From Thermoanaerobaculia bacterium (GTDB lineage: Bacteria > Acidobacteriota > Thermoanaerobaculia > Multivoradales > J023), in the NCBI GenBank assembly GCA_030431255.1, contig JAUIJL010000020.1:1-64000 (forward strand): a stretch of DNA of 64,000 nt, read 5' to 3'. The notes under the pieces are model-generated. The model did no database searches, was not told where the DNA came from, and saw only the letters and a program-made list of their open reading frames with translations. The position numbers and the translations under genes were made by a program. Shown piece by piece: positions 52,530 through 61,136 of this stretch. Each line of letters starts with the position of its first letter. Positions within the stretch are counted from its first letter, which is position 1.

Positions 52530-53567
52530 TCAAGTGCCCGGGCTCTTCTCGAATCGATAGTGGGCCACGCCCCACTCGCTTCCCCCGCGATAGCCGAAGA
52601 GCTCGGCACACGCCATGAAGAAAACCCGCCAAAAGACCTTGAATCGAAGCGCCTGATCACCGTAGGTCTGCTCCAGAATCGGTTTGATTGCCGGCATATT
52701 GGCGTCCATCTCAGCCAGCCAAGCCTCCGAGGTCTTTTGGTAGTGGGTGCCTGATTCGAGCCAGCTCTCAGCCACCTTCAGATGCTGCGGAAAGTGCATG
52801 AAGAGATCGTAGGAAGGCATCATGCCGCCGGTGAAGAAATACTTCGCCATCCAATCTCCCGCCCCCCGAACCTCAAAGGGATAGGCAATTTCCTTGTGAC
52901 AAAAGACGTGCACGAAACAGCAGCCGTCGTCCTTGAGCCAAGAGGCGACTTTGGCAAAGAGCAACTCGTAATTGCGCATGTGCTCGAACATCTCGATCGA
53001 AACGATCCGGTCGAAACGACGGTCCAGCTCCAAGACGTTGATGTCGGCGGTGATCACCTCGATGTTGCCCAGCCCCCGTTGCTCGGCCTGCTCCAGGATG
53101 TGGCGCCGTTGGCCGCCCGAATTCGACACGGCAACGATCTTTGAGGCCGGAAAACGCTCGGCCATAAAGAGCGTCCAAGAGCCCCAACCGCAACCCAGCT
53201 CCAGCACCTGCTGGCCATCCCTGAGATCCGCCCGCTCGGTGGACAGCTCCAACATCACTTTTTCCGACTCGTCGAGCTCGGTCACGCCTTCGGGCCAATA
53301 CCCCGAGCTGTACTTCAAGTGGCGGCCGAGCACCAGCTGATAGAAGGAGGTCGGCACTTCGTAGTGCTGGTCGTTGGCGTCCTGGGTATGGACCGCGATC
53401 GGGCCGGACTTCAAGCTCTCCACCAATCGTTCTTTTTTCCGCTGGATGCTCTGGGGATCGCCGGCATGCTCGGCTTTCAGCCGGCCGGCCAGCAATCTTC
53501 GAATCCCAAATCGAATCCACGCGTCCGGCAGCATATCCCGCTCCAAGAGCGTCCAAATCCACTGCAT
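52530..53567 (-). CDS. Cfa-like SAM-dependent methyltransferase
   Basis: The product is 345 residues from the ATG at 53567, one base after the upstream stop and behind a GGAG site. It belongs to the cyclopropane-synthase-like class closer to CfaX/coclaurine N-methyltransferase than to true Cfa: QHYEVPTSFYQLVLGRHLKY, the SAM motif LELGCGWGSWTLFMAERFP, IVSIEMFEHMRNYELLF and a long C-terminal region rich in Phe and Trp (ALRFKVFWRVFFMACAELF). It should methylate an unsaturated lipid chain or related substrate. Two Cfa-family enzymes next to each other, with an FAD oxidoreductase and DUF1295 protein, suggest sequential modification of one lipid, as in clusters for methyl-branched or furan fatty acids. 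The substrate is inferred. Confidence 0.85.
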   Translation of the reverse strand: MQWIWTLLERDMLPDAWIRFGIRRLLAGRLKAEHAGDPQSIQRKKERLVESLKSGPIAVHTQDANDQHYEVPTSFYQLVLGRHLKYSSGYWPEGVTELDESEKVMLELSTERADLRDGQQVLELGCGWGSWTLFMAERFPASKIVAVSNSGGQRRHILEQAEQRGLGNIEVITADINVLELDRRFDRIVSIEMFEHMRNYELLFAKVASWLKDDGCCFVHVFCHKEIAYPFEVRGAGDWMAKYFFTGGMMPSYDLFMHFPQHLKVAESWLESGTHYQKTSEAWLAEMDANMPAIKPILEQTYGDQALRFKVFWRVFFMACAELFGYRGGSEWGVAHYRFEKSPGT

Positions 53568-53568
53568 T

Positions 53569-54858
53569 CTAGGCGCTCCCTCTATCCAATCGACCGAGGA
53601 TGGCCGACGAACGATTTTCGGGTTTGGCCATGACCACCTGCAGATCACCGATGGTGCGCTCCAGGAATCCGGCTTCGCAATAACACAGGTAGTACTCCCA
53701 CATTCGAATGAAGCGATCGGAGAATCCCAAGGCCCGGACCGAATCCAAGCGCTGCATGAACCGATGCCGCCAAGCCCTCAAGGTCAAGGCGTAGTGAGGA
53801 CCGATGTCTTCGAGGTGGGTGAGCTGAAGGTCCGTGGAACGGTTTAGCGCATCGACCAACGAGCCCACGGACAGCAGGTGGCTACCCGGAAAAATATAGA
53901 GCTGGATGAAGTCCACAGATCGCCGATATCTGCTGAATAGGCGATCCGCCATGGTGATCCCCTGCAGCGCAAACAGCCCTCCGGGCCGCAGCAGGTCAGA
54001 GCACGCTTTCAAATAAGTCGGCAGGTGCTCGTGGCCGACCGCCTCGACCATCTCGATAGAAACCAATTTGTCGTATCGACCTTCCAGATCTCGGTAGTCC
54101 TTGAGCAAGACCTCGATCCGATCCTCGAGCCCATGGGCCGCGATCCGCTCTCGAGCTTTAGCGAATTGCCGCTTTGAGATGGTGGTGGTGGTCACCCGGC
54201 AGCCGTAGTTTTCCGCGGCATAAACCGCGAATCCTCCCCACCCTGTGCCGATCTCGAGCAGATGATCCTCGGGTCCGAGCTCCAGCTTGCGACACAGCCG
54301 ATCCATTTTGACCACCGCGGCCTCATCGAGGTCTTGCCCCTCGTGCTCGAAGATGGCCGAGGAATACATCATCCACGGATCCAAGAACAGCTCGAAAAAC
54401 TCATTCGATAGGTCGTAGTGGGCGGCGATATTCCGCCGGCTTCCCTTCCGCGTATTGGCCCGCAAGAAATGGGCGAGGGCACTGATCGGGGCCACCGCCC
54501 GCCCGAGCCCACGATCCAACGACATCAAAACCTCTCGGTTTTCGAGGAACAAACGCAAGGTCGTGGTGAGGTCATCCGTCGACCACAAACCCGCCATGTA
54601 GGCCTCTGCCGCTCCCACGGCACCCCCGAACAGCACTTTGGGATAGACACGATCATCGTGGACTGTGAGCGTCACCGACGGCGGTCCCTCCGCGGTACCC
54701 AGCTCGAGCTGCTCGCCGTTTTCGAGCCATAGAATTTTCCCTTTGGGCAGCTCTTTGAGCTTGCTCATGAGCAGACGCCGGGCCCAGGCTCGCCCTGGTT
54801 TGGATTCGGTCAAGAACCCTTGCTCGACTCCGGGAAAATTTGCGATCGACCGCGTCAT
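53569..54858 (-). CDS. cfa: Cyclopropane-fatty-acyl-phospholipid synthase family protein
   Basis: The product is 429 residues. An N-terminal lipid-binding domain (TLTVHDDRVYPKVLFGG, AYMAGLWSTDDLTTTLRLFL) precedes the catalytic part: IAAHYDLSNEFFELFLDPWM, MMYSSAIFEHEGQDLDEA, LLEIGTGWGGFAVYAAENYG, LVSIEMVEAVGHEHL and the tail WEYYLCYCEAGFLERTIGD, where the conserved Glu-Cys region of Cfa lies. Family enzymes add a methylene or methyl from SAM across a cis double bond of membrane phospholipid. It follows the DUF1365 gene by 76 bases and is one base from the second methyltransferase. Confidence 0.92.
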   Translation of the reverse strand: MTRSIANFPGVEQGFLTESKPGRAWARRLLMSKLKELPKGKILWLENGEQLELGTAEGPPSVTLTVHDDRVYPKVLFGGAVGAAEAYMAGLWSTDDLTTTLRLFLENREVLMSLDRGLGRAVAPISALAHFLRANTRKGSRRNIAAHYDLSNEFFELFLDPWMMYSSAIFEHEGQDLDEAAVVKMDRLCRKLELGPEDHLLEIGTGWGGFAVYAAENYGCRVTTTTISKRQFAKARERIAAHGLEDRIEVLLKDYRDLEGRYDKLVSIEMVEAVGHEHLPTYLKACSDLLRPGGLFALQGITMADRLFSRYRRSVDFIQLYIFPGSHLLSVGSLVDALNRSTDLQLTHLEDIGPHYALTLRAWRHRFMQRLDSVRALGFSDRFIRMWEYYLCYCEAGFLERTIGDLQVVMAKPENRSSAILGRLDRGSA

Positions 54859-54934
54859 ATTTCACACCTTTCCAGGTCACTCATCCATCACCACTGGGCG
54901 GGCTGAATCCTGCCGCCCGCAGCTCAACTTCTAC

Positions 54935-55804
54935 CTATAGATCCGCCTCGTGGGGAACACGCTTCCTTGGATGGCTGTAAAACGGAACTTTCTTCATCCA
55001 CAGGCTGAGGGCCTGCCGATAGATACCGAAGAGCACCATCACCGGCATCGCCGGATATTTGAGCTGGCTGCCGAGGAGCTGCTTCGAGCTGAAGGGTAGC
55101 CGGCGATCCATGGAGAGGGTGGCGTCGAATATTTTGCCTTTCGGTCCCGATAGCGGGTGATCTTCCATGTGAACCAGGAGCGACTCCCCCGGCGGTGAAA
55201 GCTTCCAAAGATATTGGACGTCCATATCGATGAACGGCGACACGTGGAATTCTTTGGGGGTCATGAACGTCTCGACCACCCTCGGCCGTTTGGATCCGTT
55301 CGGTCCGTCCACCGCCAGCTCCTTGCGATCCACGGGTCCGGAGAGCACATAGGTATATCGCTCGTCCCAAGGAGTATTGTTGATCTCCGCGACCACGTGC
55401 TCGACCTCGGTGCCCGTAGCGTCAAAGCAGTAATAGAAACTGACGGGATTGAACGACACCCCCCAAGTACGGAGGTGGGTGAGCAAGCGAATCGGACCCT
55501 CGGGCCGCCGTCCGGTGCGGGCTGAGACCAGATCCCGCACGGCTTCATCGAGCGAAACTTCAGGGTCACCGAAGTAGTCTCGGCGTCGATACCGCACCAA
55601 AGCGGGCGACGTCGCCGACGCGCAGGCCACATTCGCCAAGATATCTTGCACGCGTCCCAGCTCGACATAGCTCATGTAAAGCCGATAGGAGAAGCTGTGG
55701 GGTTTCGGGGAGAAACGTCGATGACGCACTCGACCCGCGTAGATGCACGCCACCTCGGAGCCGAAACCGGCGGGCTCCGAGCTCGTCGAGCTCCGCGAGC
55801 TCAC
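54935..55804 (-). CDS. DUF1365 protein
   Basis: The product is 289 residues from GTG 55804, which overlaps the upstream stop as GTGA; the longer frame upstream is antisense-free but overlaps the oxidoreductase and lacks family sequence. It shows the family pattern: IYAGRVRHRRFSPKPHSFSY, YMSYVELGRV, HLRTWGVSFNPVSFYYCFD, EVEHVVAEINNTPWDERYTY, FMTPKEFHVSPFIDMDVQY. No activity is established for the family, but it nearly always lies between an FAD-dependent amine-oxidase-like gene and a Cfa-type methyltransferase, as here. A role in handling acyl chains for the Cfa enzymes is therefore likely. Confidence 0.92.
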   Translation of the reverse strand: MSSRSSTSSEPAGFGSEVACIYAGRVRHRRFSPKPHSFSYRLYMSYVELGRVQDILANVACASATSPALVRYRRRDYFGDPEVSLDEAVRDLVSARTGRRPEGPIRLLTHLRTWGVSFNPVSFYYCFDATGTEVEHVVAEINNTPWDERYTYVLSGPVDRKELAVDGPNGSKRPRVVETFMTPKEFHVSPFIDMDVQYLWKLSPPGESLLVHMEDHPLSGPKGKIFDATLSMDRRLPFSSKQLLGSQLKYPAMPVMVLFGIYRQALSLWMKKVPFYSHPRKRVPHEADL

Positions 55805-57075
55805 CAGCTTTCTCCCAAGGCAGCCGCCACCCTCAAACCGCTCTTGACCCCATCCTCGTGAAAGCCGTACCCCCAATAGGCACCGCAGAAATAGGTGCGC
55901 CCCCGGCTCACCTCCGACCATCGACTCTTGGCCGCCTCGCTCTCCGCCAAGAACAACGGATGATCCATCACCGTGCGATGGAGGATCTTGCTCGGGTCGA
56001 TGTCGTCACTGCGATTCAGGGTCACGAAATAGTCGGTCTCACTGTCTAGAGACTGCAATCGATTCATCCAATAGGTCACGGTGCTGCCGGCCGGCCCAGC
56101 GGTTTGTGGCTCGCGCGCGCCACCCCTCCGTCCCACATCCAGGTAGTAATTCCAGCTCGCCCAAGCCAATTTGCGTTTCGGCATTAAGCCGGCATCCGTG
56201 TGCAACACGACGTCGTTGGCTTGATAGGGAATAGCGTTGAGCACCTCGCGCTCCGTGTCCGTGGCGTCTCCGAGCAACGCCAACGCTTGGTCGCTGTGGG
56301 TGGCGAAAACCACCGTGTCGAATGCTTCTAGACGCCCGTCCTTCAGCTTGATCTCCACACCATGGTCTCGACGTTTGACCATCGATATCGGCGTGCTGGT
56401 TTGAACCGGGTGGGAGAGCTTGGCGGTCAGCTTCTCCACGTATCGCTGGGATCCTCCCTGGACCACACGCCATTGCGGACGGTCCCGGATTTGCAGCATG
56501 CCGTGATTGTCGAGAAAGCTGATCAGCGTGCGCAACGGAAAGCCGGACGTCCGGGATGGGTCCGTCGACCAAATGGCCGAGATCATAGGAACTAGGTAAT
56601 TCTCGACGAAGGATGCGGGAAAGCGCTCCCGCTCCAAAAAGGCTCCCAAGCTCATGGCGCGCTCGTCGGGGGAAAGGGCGGCAGCCCGGCGATGGAAGGC
56701 GAAGATGCCCGAGATCATTCGATAGAAGCTCGGCCGGGCCAAGTTGCGACGCTGGGCGAATAACTGATTCAAGCTGGATGAGCCGCAATACTCCAAGCCG
56801 TTCCGCTCATTGCGCACCCCGAAGCTCATATCGCTGAGTTGGGTCTCCACCCCCAGCTCGTCGAGCAGCTTGCAAAAGCTCGGATAGGTGCGCTCGTTGT
56901 AGACGATAAACCCCATGTCGACGGCAGTGGGTCCTCGATCTTCCTCGACCTCGAAGGTAAAGGTATGGCCACCCACATGCCGGCCGGCCTCGAAGACCCT
57001 CACCTCGTGGCGACGGTCCAACAGATAGGCGGCGACCAAACCGGAAATACCGGCCCCGATGACTGCAATTCTCAA
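55801..57075 (-). CDS. FAD-dependent oxidoreductase (amine-oxidase/desaturase-like) of the Cfa cluster
   Basis: The product is 424 residues from TTG 57075. That codon overlaps the upstream stop as TTGA, has GGAG six bases upstream, and puts the FAD-binding motif IAVIGAGISGLVAAYLL at residue 3; longer starts only add sequence antisense to nothing useful. Further landmarks are EAGRHVGGHTFTF, VDMGFIVYNERTYPSF, VENYLVPMISAIWSTDP, VFATHSDQALALL and the C-terminal YFCGAYWGYGFHEDGVKSG that closes the FAD site. In alpha-proteobacteria homologues beside Cfa-type genes act on methylated fatty acids as dehydrogenases. It overlaps DUF1365 by GTGA, so three genes are translationally coupled. Confidence 0.93.
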   Translation of the reverse strand: MRIAVIGAGISGLVAAYLLDRRHEVRVFEAGRHVGGHTFTFEVEEDRGPTAVDMGFIVYNERTYPSFCKLLDELGVETQLSDMSFGVRNERNGLEYCGSSSLNQLFAQRRNLARPSFYRMISGIFAFHRRAAALSPDERAMSLGAFLERERFPASFVENYLVPMISAIWSTDPSRTSGFPLRTLISFLDNHGMLQIRDRPQWRVVQGGSQRYVEKLTAKLSHPVQTSTPISMVKRRDHGVEIKLKDGRLEAFDTVVFATHSDQALALLGDATDTEREVLNAIPYQANDVVLHTDAGLMPKRKLAWASWNYYLDVGRRGGAREPQTAGPAGSTVTYWMNRLQSLDSETDYFVTLNRSDDIDPSKILHRTVMDHPLFLAESEAAKSRWSEVSRGRTYFCGAYWGYGFHEDGVKSGLRVAAALGESW

Positions 57076-57938
57076 GCTTCGCTCCGATCCGCGTTCTTCG
57101 GGAATCCGTTTTTGGGAAACCACGGAAAAAACGCCGGGGTTTGCTCGATATATTCGCGATACGCGGGTCGACGATCGACGATGGTTTTTTCCAACAGACT
57201 GACCCCGCTGACTTTGAGCAAGAAGAAGGTCATCAGCAACGTGCTCGGCAGGGTCCAGACTCCGCCTTCGAAACCACAGGCGAAGATCCAAAAGGACCAC
57301 CAGATCACCGCATCACCGAAATAATTGGGATGCCGAGTGTAACGCCATAACCCACTGTTCAGCACGTGTCCCTTGTTGTCCGGATCCGCCTTGAATCGAG
57401 ACAGCTGCCAATCCCCCACCGCTTCGAAGAACAGGCCGACCGAGAAAAGCAACACAAACGCCGGAAGCGCCCAACGCATATGGACGGTCGGCTGAGATGC
57501 TTGGGCGAAGAGCAAAGGCAAACCGATGATCGAGATCAAGACACCTTGGAGCCAGAATACTTTCCACAGGCTTTTCCAGCCGAAGCTGGAGCCGGTGCGT
57601 TCTCGCATGTTCCGGTACCGATAGTCCTCACCCCCGGCCTGATGGTGACGCCACGCGATATGCCCCGCCAGCCGAAGCCCCCACAAAGTCACGAGACCGC
57701 CATGGAGCCATTGGAGCGGCGCCGGCTCGCCGTTCTCGACGCCGAAATAGGCATAGATCCATGTCGTCAGGACAAAGCCGAGGCTCCAATAGGAATCGAC
57801 GATGCTCACGTCCCGAAGGCGGAGGCTCCACAGCCACAGGAGAAAAGTAGACGCCAACACCGCCCCGAGTCCCCACGACCAAGCCTCTATCAACCCTGTC
57901 TCTATCAACCGTGTTTCCAGAAGACCTGTCTCAAGCAA
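57072..57938 (-). CDS. DUF1295 membrane protein (steroid 5-alpha-reductase-like fold)
   Basis: The product is 288 residues from TTG 57938, with GGAGG seven bases upstream. Five to six transmembrane helices (VLASTFLLWLWSLRL, LQGVLISIIGLPLLFAQ, FVLLFSVGLFFEAVGDWQ) and the conserved end LNSGLWRYTRHPNYFGDAVI and EKTIVDRRPAYREYIEQTP place it in the DUF1295/isoprenylcysteine-methyltransferase-like family; RYTRHPNYFG is the cofactor-binding hallmark. The first 20 residues (LETGLLETRLIETGLIEAW) come from a 15-base repeat and are probably not part of the fold. It opens the lipid-modification operon and probably acts on a membrane lipid. Confidence 0.9.
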   Translation of the reverse strand: MLETGLLETRLIETGLIEAWSWGLGAVLASTFLLWLWSLRLRDVSIVDSYWSLGFVLTTWIYAYFGVENGEPAPLQWLHGGLVTLWGLRLAGHIAWRHHQAGGEDYRYRNMRERTGSSFGWKSLWKVFWLQGVLISIIGLPLLFAQASQPTVHMRWALPAFVLLFSVGLFFEAVGDWQLSRFKADPDNKGHVLNSGLWRYTRHPNYFGDAVIWWSFWIFACGFEGGVWTLPSTLLMTFFLLKVSGVSLLEKTIVDRRPAYREYIEQTPAFFPWFPKNGFPKNADRSEA

Positions 57939-58004
57939 CCGGCAACCTCCATTCCAAAACGCTCTCGGACGTTCCTTCGTCGGGAATAAGGATCTGGATG
58001 AAAC

Positions 58005-59252
58005 TCAGACCATCAAACCCCTTTGGACCAGCCAAAAGAGACCGAGAGCGCACAAAAATGCGGCTACCCCGTTGAGCAGCGGATCTCGAATGCTCCGGAA
58101 TCGCTCAAGGCGCAATATCGCCGCCGGAACCAAAAGAAGCGCGACCACCATCAGCTGCCCCATCTCGACTCCCAAGTTGAAACCCAACAGGGAAGCGGCC
58201 AGCCGCCCCGGTGCCAATCCCAGATCCATCAGCACGCTGGCAAAGCCGAATCCGTGAACCAGGCCGAATCCGATGGTCAGGGCCGGACGGGAACGTGCGG
58301 CCCACTGATCGTCCTGGGCCAAGTTGAGGTAGAAAGCCGTAAACGCCGCCAGCCCGACCAGGGTGACCAGCGGCAGGCCAGGTCCGCCCAAGAGCTTGAC
58401 CAGCGCCCAAGCCCCTAACGCCAGGGCTCCCGCGGCGGCTATCGGGCGGAAGCTCCGGGTGGAACGGGCCACGTGCTCGGCGGCCACCAGAGCGATGGTG
58501 AATCCGATGAACGCTTCGATCACGGGAATATCGGGCTCGACCCAACCCAGAACCGCGAGGCTCAAGGTGATGCTGTGACCGACGGTAAAACCGGTGATCA
58601 ACCACACCAAATCCCGAAGCCGGGCACAGAGAATGAGCAGCGCGAGCACAAAAGCCAGGTGATCGAGGCCGATCAAGATGTGCTCCACCCCGAGCACCAA
58701 ATAGCGAAGAAAGACCGACGATTCTCCCACCTGGGATAACCTGCGGCTCTGCTCGTCGGCACTGAACACCCACTCACTGAGCGAGCCGGATGCGTCTTCA
58801 CCGCCGAGGCGTCGGACCTTGGCAAAATGGAGGTGGTCGGGGATCCGGTCAAAAAACGTCGTCACCGTCAGGTCCGCTCCCCCGGCCGCGGCCAATGATC
58901 GCGGGCAGGTGAAGCGAGAGCCGACTCGTAGGAATCCCGACGACGACGGCAATGCTCCGTAGTCGGTGTGCTCGCAAGCTTGTCCGCCGATCTCGAGCCG
59001 GACCCCGGTCGCGAGGGCTTCCGCCAGGAGACGGAGCAGCTCTTCTTGGGAGGGCCGACGAAACTCGTCGGTTCCATAGAGCCGCTGAGCTTCCAGCTCC
59101 GCGACGGTGAAGGTCATGTGGACGGTGCCTTCGTTGAAGATCCAATCCGAGAAGGAGTGGCTGCGCGCGTGCCCCCAAGCTGCCGGTGTCGAAGCCAACA
59201 TCAACCCGAGAATCCAAGACAGCACCGCGACGCTCGACATCGGCGACCTCAT
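58005..59252 (-). CDS. HupE/UreJ_2-family membrane protein
   Basis: The product is 415 residues. A signal peptide (LSWILGLMLASTPAAWGHA) is followed by a ~170-residue periplasmic domain with a likely disulfide (GQACEHTDY and SRFTCPRSL). The C-terminal half has about seven transmembrane helices carrying the family motifs GVEHILIGLDHLAFVLALL, LITGFTVGHSITLSLAVLG, AEHVARS and GFGLVHGFGFASVL, with conserved His residues in the helices. Related HupE/UreJ proteins are thought to move nickel or other metals; this larger group has no proven substrate. It overlaps the upstream SurA-like gene by ATGA, which ties it to periplasmic folding factors. Confidence 0.88.
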   Translation of the reverse strand: MRSPMSSVAVLSWILGLMLASTPAAWGHARSHSFSDWIFNEGTVHMTFTVAELEAQRLYGTDEFRRPSQEELLRLLAEALATGVRLEIGGQACEHTDYGALPSSSGFLRVGSRFTCPRSLAAAGGADLTVTTFFDRIPDHLHFAKVRRLGGEDASGSLSEWVFSADEQSRRLSQVGESSVFLRYLVLGVEHILIGLDHLAFVLALLILCARLRDLVWLITGFTVGHSITLSLAVLGWVEPDIPVIEAFIGFTIALVAAEHVARSTRSFRPIAAAGALALGAWALVKLLGGPGLPLVTLVGLAAFTAFYLNLAQDDQWAARSRPALTIGFGLVHGFGFASVLMDLGLAPGRLAASLLGFNLGVEMGQLMVVALLLVPAAILRLERFRSIRDPLLNGVAAFLCALGLFWLVQRGLMV

Positions 59253-59983
59253 GGCTCACCCTCCCCACCGGCTGCCGCCCCATGGGTTTCAGCAGCGGAT
59301 CCGCCTTCGCCCTCCGTCCCGCCCGGCGGCAGCGATCCGCTCTCGACGTCTCCGTCCCGTCCATAAACCGCCGCCTGCAAACCTTCTAGGTCCGACTTCT
59401 CCGCGAGCATTTCGACGTCCGTGCTTTGCCTCAGCCAGAGCAGGTATTGCTCCAACGCCCGGCTGTTGCGGATCCTGGTCTGTTCCTTTTCCAAACGAAA
59501 GCGAACTTTTTCGAAGGGTGGCGCCTCCGGATCCGCCAGATACTTTTCTTCGTAGAGCCGCTTCAATGCGGACTCGTCGAAATCGTCGGCAGCTGGAAAA
59601 ATCACGTCGAGCATCCTGCGGGCCACCGCATCTCGGAGACCGCGATGGTGCCTCAAACGATCGGTGGCCAACGCCTCTCGGAGCCAAAGCTCCTCGTCGA
59701 TTAAGGCATCGAGGGCAGCGGACTCCTGCGACTCATCGGCGCCGGCGGGATCGACCCCCATCTCCCGCAATTTTGTTTCGAGCTCGACGGTCAGCAATGG
59801 AACCTCGCCCACACGGGCCACGACCTCATCGGCACGGAGCCCCTGCGCCGAGGAATCCGCTGCGATCTCCGCCGAGCCGGAGCTCTCGCTCGCGTCTTGC
59901 CATCCCAGGCCGACGCCGATCAGCGCCGACACCATCAAGCCGATCACGGCCGGATTCCGGATCCCCCCGCCTCGGTCGGTCAT
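59249..59983 (-). CDS. SurA/PpiC N-domain-like periplasmic chaperone, no rotamase domain (copy 2)
   Basis: The product is 244 residues. An N-terminal signal or anchor (AVIGLMVSALIGVGLGW) is followed by a chaperone-like helical domain of the SurA_N type: VVARVGEVPLLTVELETKL, ALDALIDEELWLREALATD, AVARRMLDVIF, then a KLYEEKYLADPE helix. The PpiC rotamase domain expected in parvulins is missing; instead there is a short C-terminal helix and a Gly/Glu-rich tail (GGTEGEGGSAAETHGAAAGG). It is related to the gene just upstream (same AR-VGEV start and LIDEEL core), so the pair is a duplication. ATGA overlaps on both sides couple it to that gene and to the HupE-like gene. Confidence 0.78.
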   Translation of the reverse strand: MTDRGGGIRNPAVIGLMVSALIGVGLGWQDASESSGSAEIAADSSAQGLRADEVVARVGEVPLLTVELETKLREMGVDPAGADESQESAALDALIDEELWLREALATDRLRHHRGLRDAVARRMLDVIFPAADDFDESALKRLYEEKYLADPEAPPFEKVRFRLEKEQTRIRNSRALEQYLLWLRQSTDVEMLAEKSDLEGLQAAVYGRDGDVESGSLPPGGTEGEGGSAAETHGAAAGGEGEP

Positions 59984-60678
59984 GGCTCGGCCTCCGAGGT
60001 TCCCTCTGGGCCCGCGGGGCGGTCCCCGCTTTCGGCGGGCCGCTCCTGTGTGAAACGCTCGACCTCCGTCTTGGATCGCAACGACGCGACGAATCGATCC
60101 AACGCCTCCTGTCTGCGAAGGCGGTCCAAATCACGAAGCACTCGGGGGCGGATCTCATCCAACGAACGCCCCTCGTAGGACTCCGGACGGCTCTTAAAGA
60201 AGCTTTCTACTTCTTCCGCAGTGGGCTCGGAGAGGCTCGCCAACACCTTCTCCTTCATGGAGATCACGAGGGCGCGCCGAAGGGCAGGGTCCGTGTCCAA
60301 AAGGCCTAGGGTCTGAGCCCGCTGCATCAACAACTCTTCTTCGACCAAGTCGTCGAGCAGCTCCCGCAGCTCGGGTGTAGACATCGTGTCCCGGCGCAAG
60401 CCGATCTGCGACTCCACTGCCCGGCGAAGATCATCCCGGGTCAAGATCACCTCGCCCACTCGGGCGAGGGCTTGGGGGCCCGGCCTCCCGCTCACCGTCT
60501 CAACCGAGCCTTTTGAGCTCGGCTGAAGCGCTCCGGACAAGGCCAGCCCAAGGCTCAGCAGAGCGCCCACCGCCAGCCACCGTGAAGAGAGCTTCCGGTG
60601 CGGGGCTCCCTGCTTCGGACTTTCCGGTCCTAGATCATCCACACCCGCATCCTTCAGGCTCGTTTTCTGCCCGTTCAT
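59980..60678 (-). CDS. SurA/PpiC N-domain-like periplasmic chaperone, no rotamase domain (copy 1)
   Basis: The product is 232 residues from the ATG at 60678, preceded by GGGAG; the frame to 60798 has no site. A transmembrane or signal segment (WLAVGALLSLGLALSGAL) is followed by a SurA_N-like domain: LARVGEVILTRDDLRRAVE, LRELLDDLVEEELLMQRAQ, LRRALVISMKEKVLASL, PTAEEVESFFKSRPESYEG. No parvulin catalytic domain follows. The domain order and the LVEEELL core match copy 2. It may assist folding or membrane insertion of the HupE-like protein, since the three genes form one tight operon; that link is inferred. Confidence 0.78.
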   Translation of the reverse strand: MNGQKTSLKDAGVDDLGPESPKQGAPHRKLSSRWLAVGALLSLGLALSGALQPSSKGSVETVSGRPGPQALARVGEVILTRDDLRRAVESQIGLRRDTMSTPELRELLDDLVEEELLMQRAQTLGLLDTDPALRRALVISMKEKVLASLSEPTAEEVESFFKSRPESYEGRSLDEIRPRVLRDLDRLRRQEALDRFVASLRSKTEVERFTQERPAESGDRPAGPEGTSEAEP

Positions 60679-61136
60679 GCTCTCCCTGCTCGTCCTTATT
60701 GCCGGACCGTCGACGACGTAGATTGAAGACGTAGATGAAGATGGCCATGCCCAGCCCCGATTCTGCAGCAGATGCACACCGGCTCTGGATCTCGGCAAAC
60801 ACCATCTCTCTCGCTCCTAGGGTAAGGGATCTGTCCTGAATTTTCACAGGGGTTACGAACCGCTCTCAAGTATGTTAAAAGGCACTCTCAGGGACTGAAA
60901 TTCGGGACTTCTCATCCAGCGACTTCCCCGCTCCCTCTTGCTCGGTGCGGCCATTCCCCTAGGACTCGCTTCGACCTAGAGCACGCCGGCACCGACCATG
61001 GGCCGACACGGTCGGCTCGAAGGTCGGAGCAGCGTCGAGCCCGATGGCCTGCCTCCGACCATAGCTCTAAGAATCCGCAGCTTCACGAACCCGCGGCTCA
61101 CCGACGATGATGCCGCTCGATGCACGAGGAGATTCC
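60679..61136. other. 458-base divergent intergenic region
   Basis: This lies between the SurA-like operon and the ornithine aminotransferase gene. I see no gene, clear promoter pair, riboswitch or strong hairpin. It must contain the divergent promoters. GAGGAG at 61126-61131 is the ribosome site of the aminotransferase. Confidence 0.5.
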
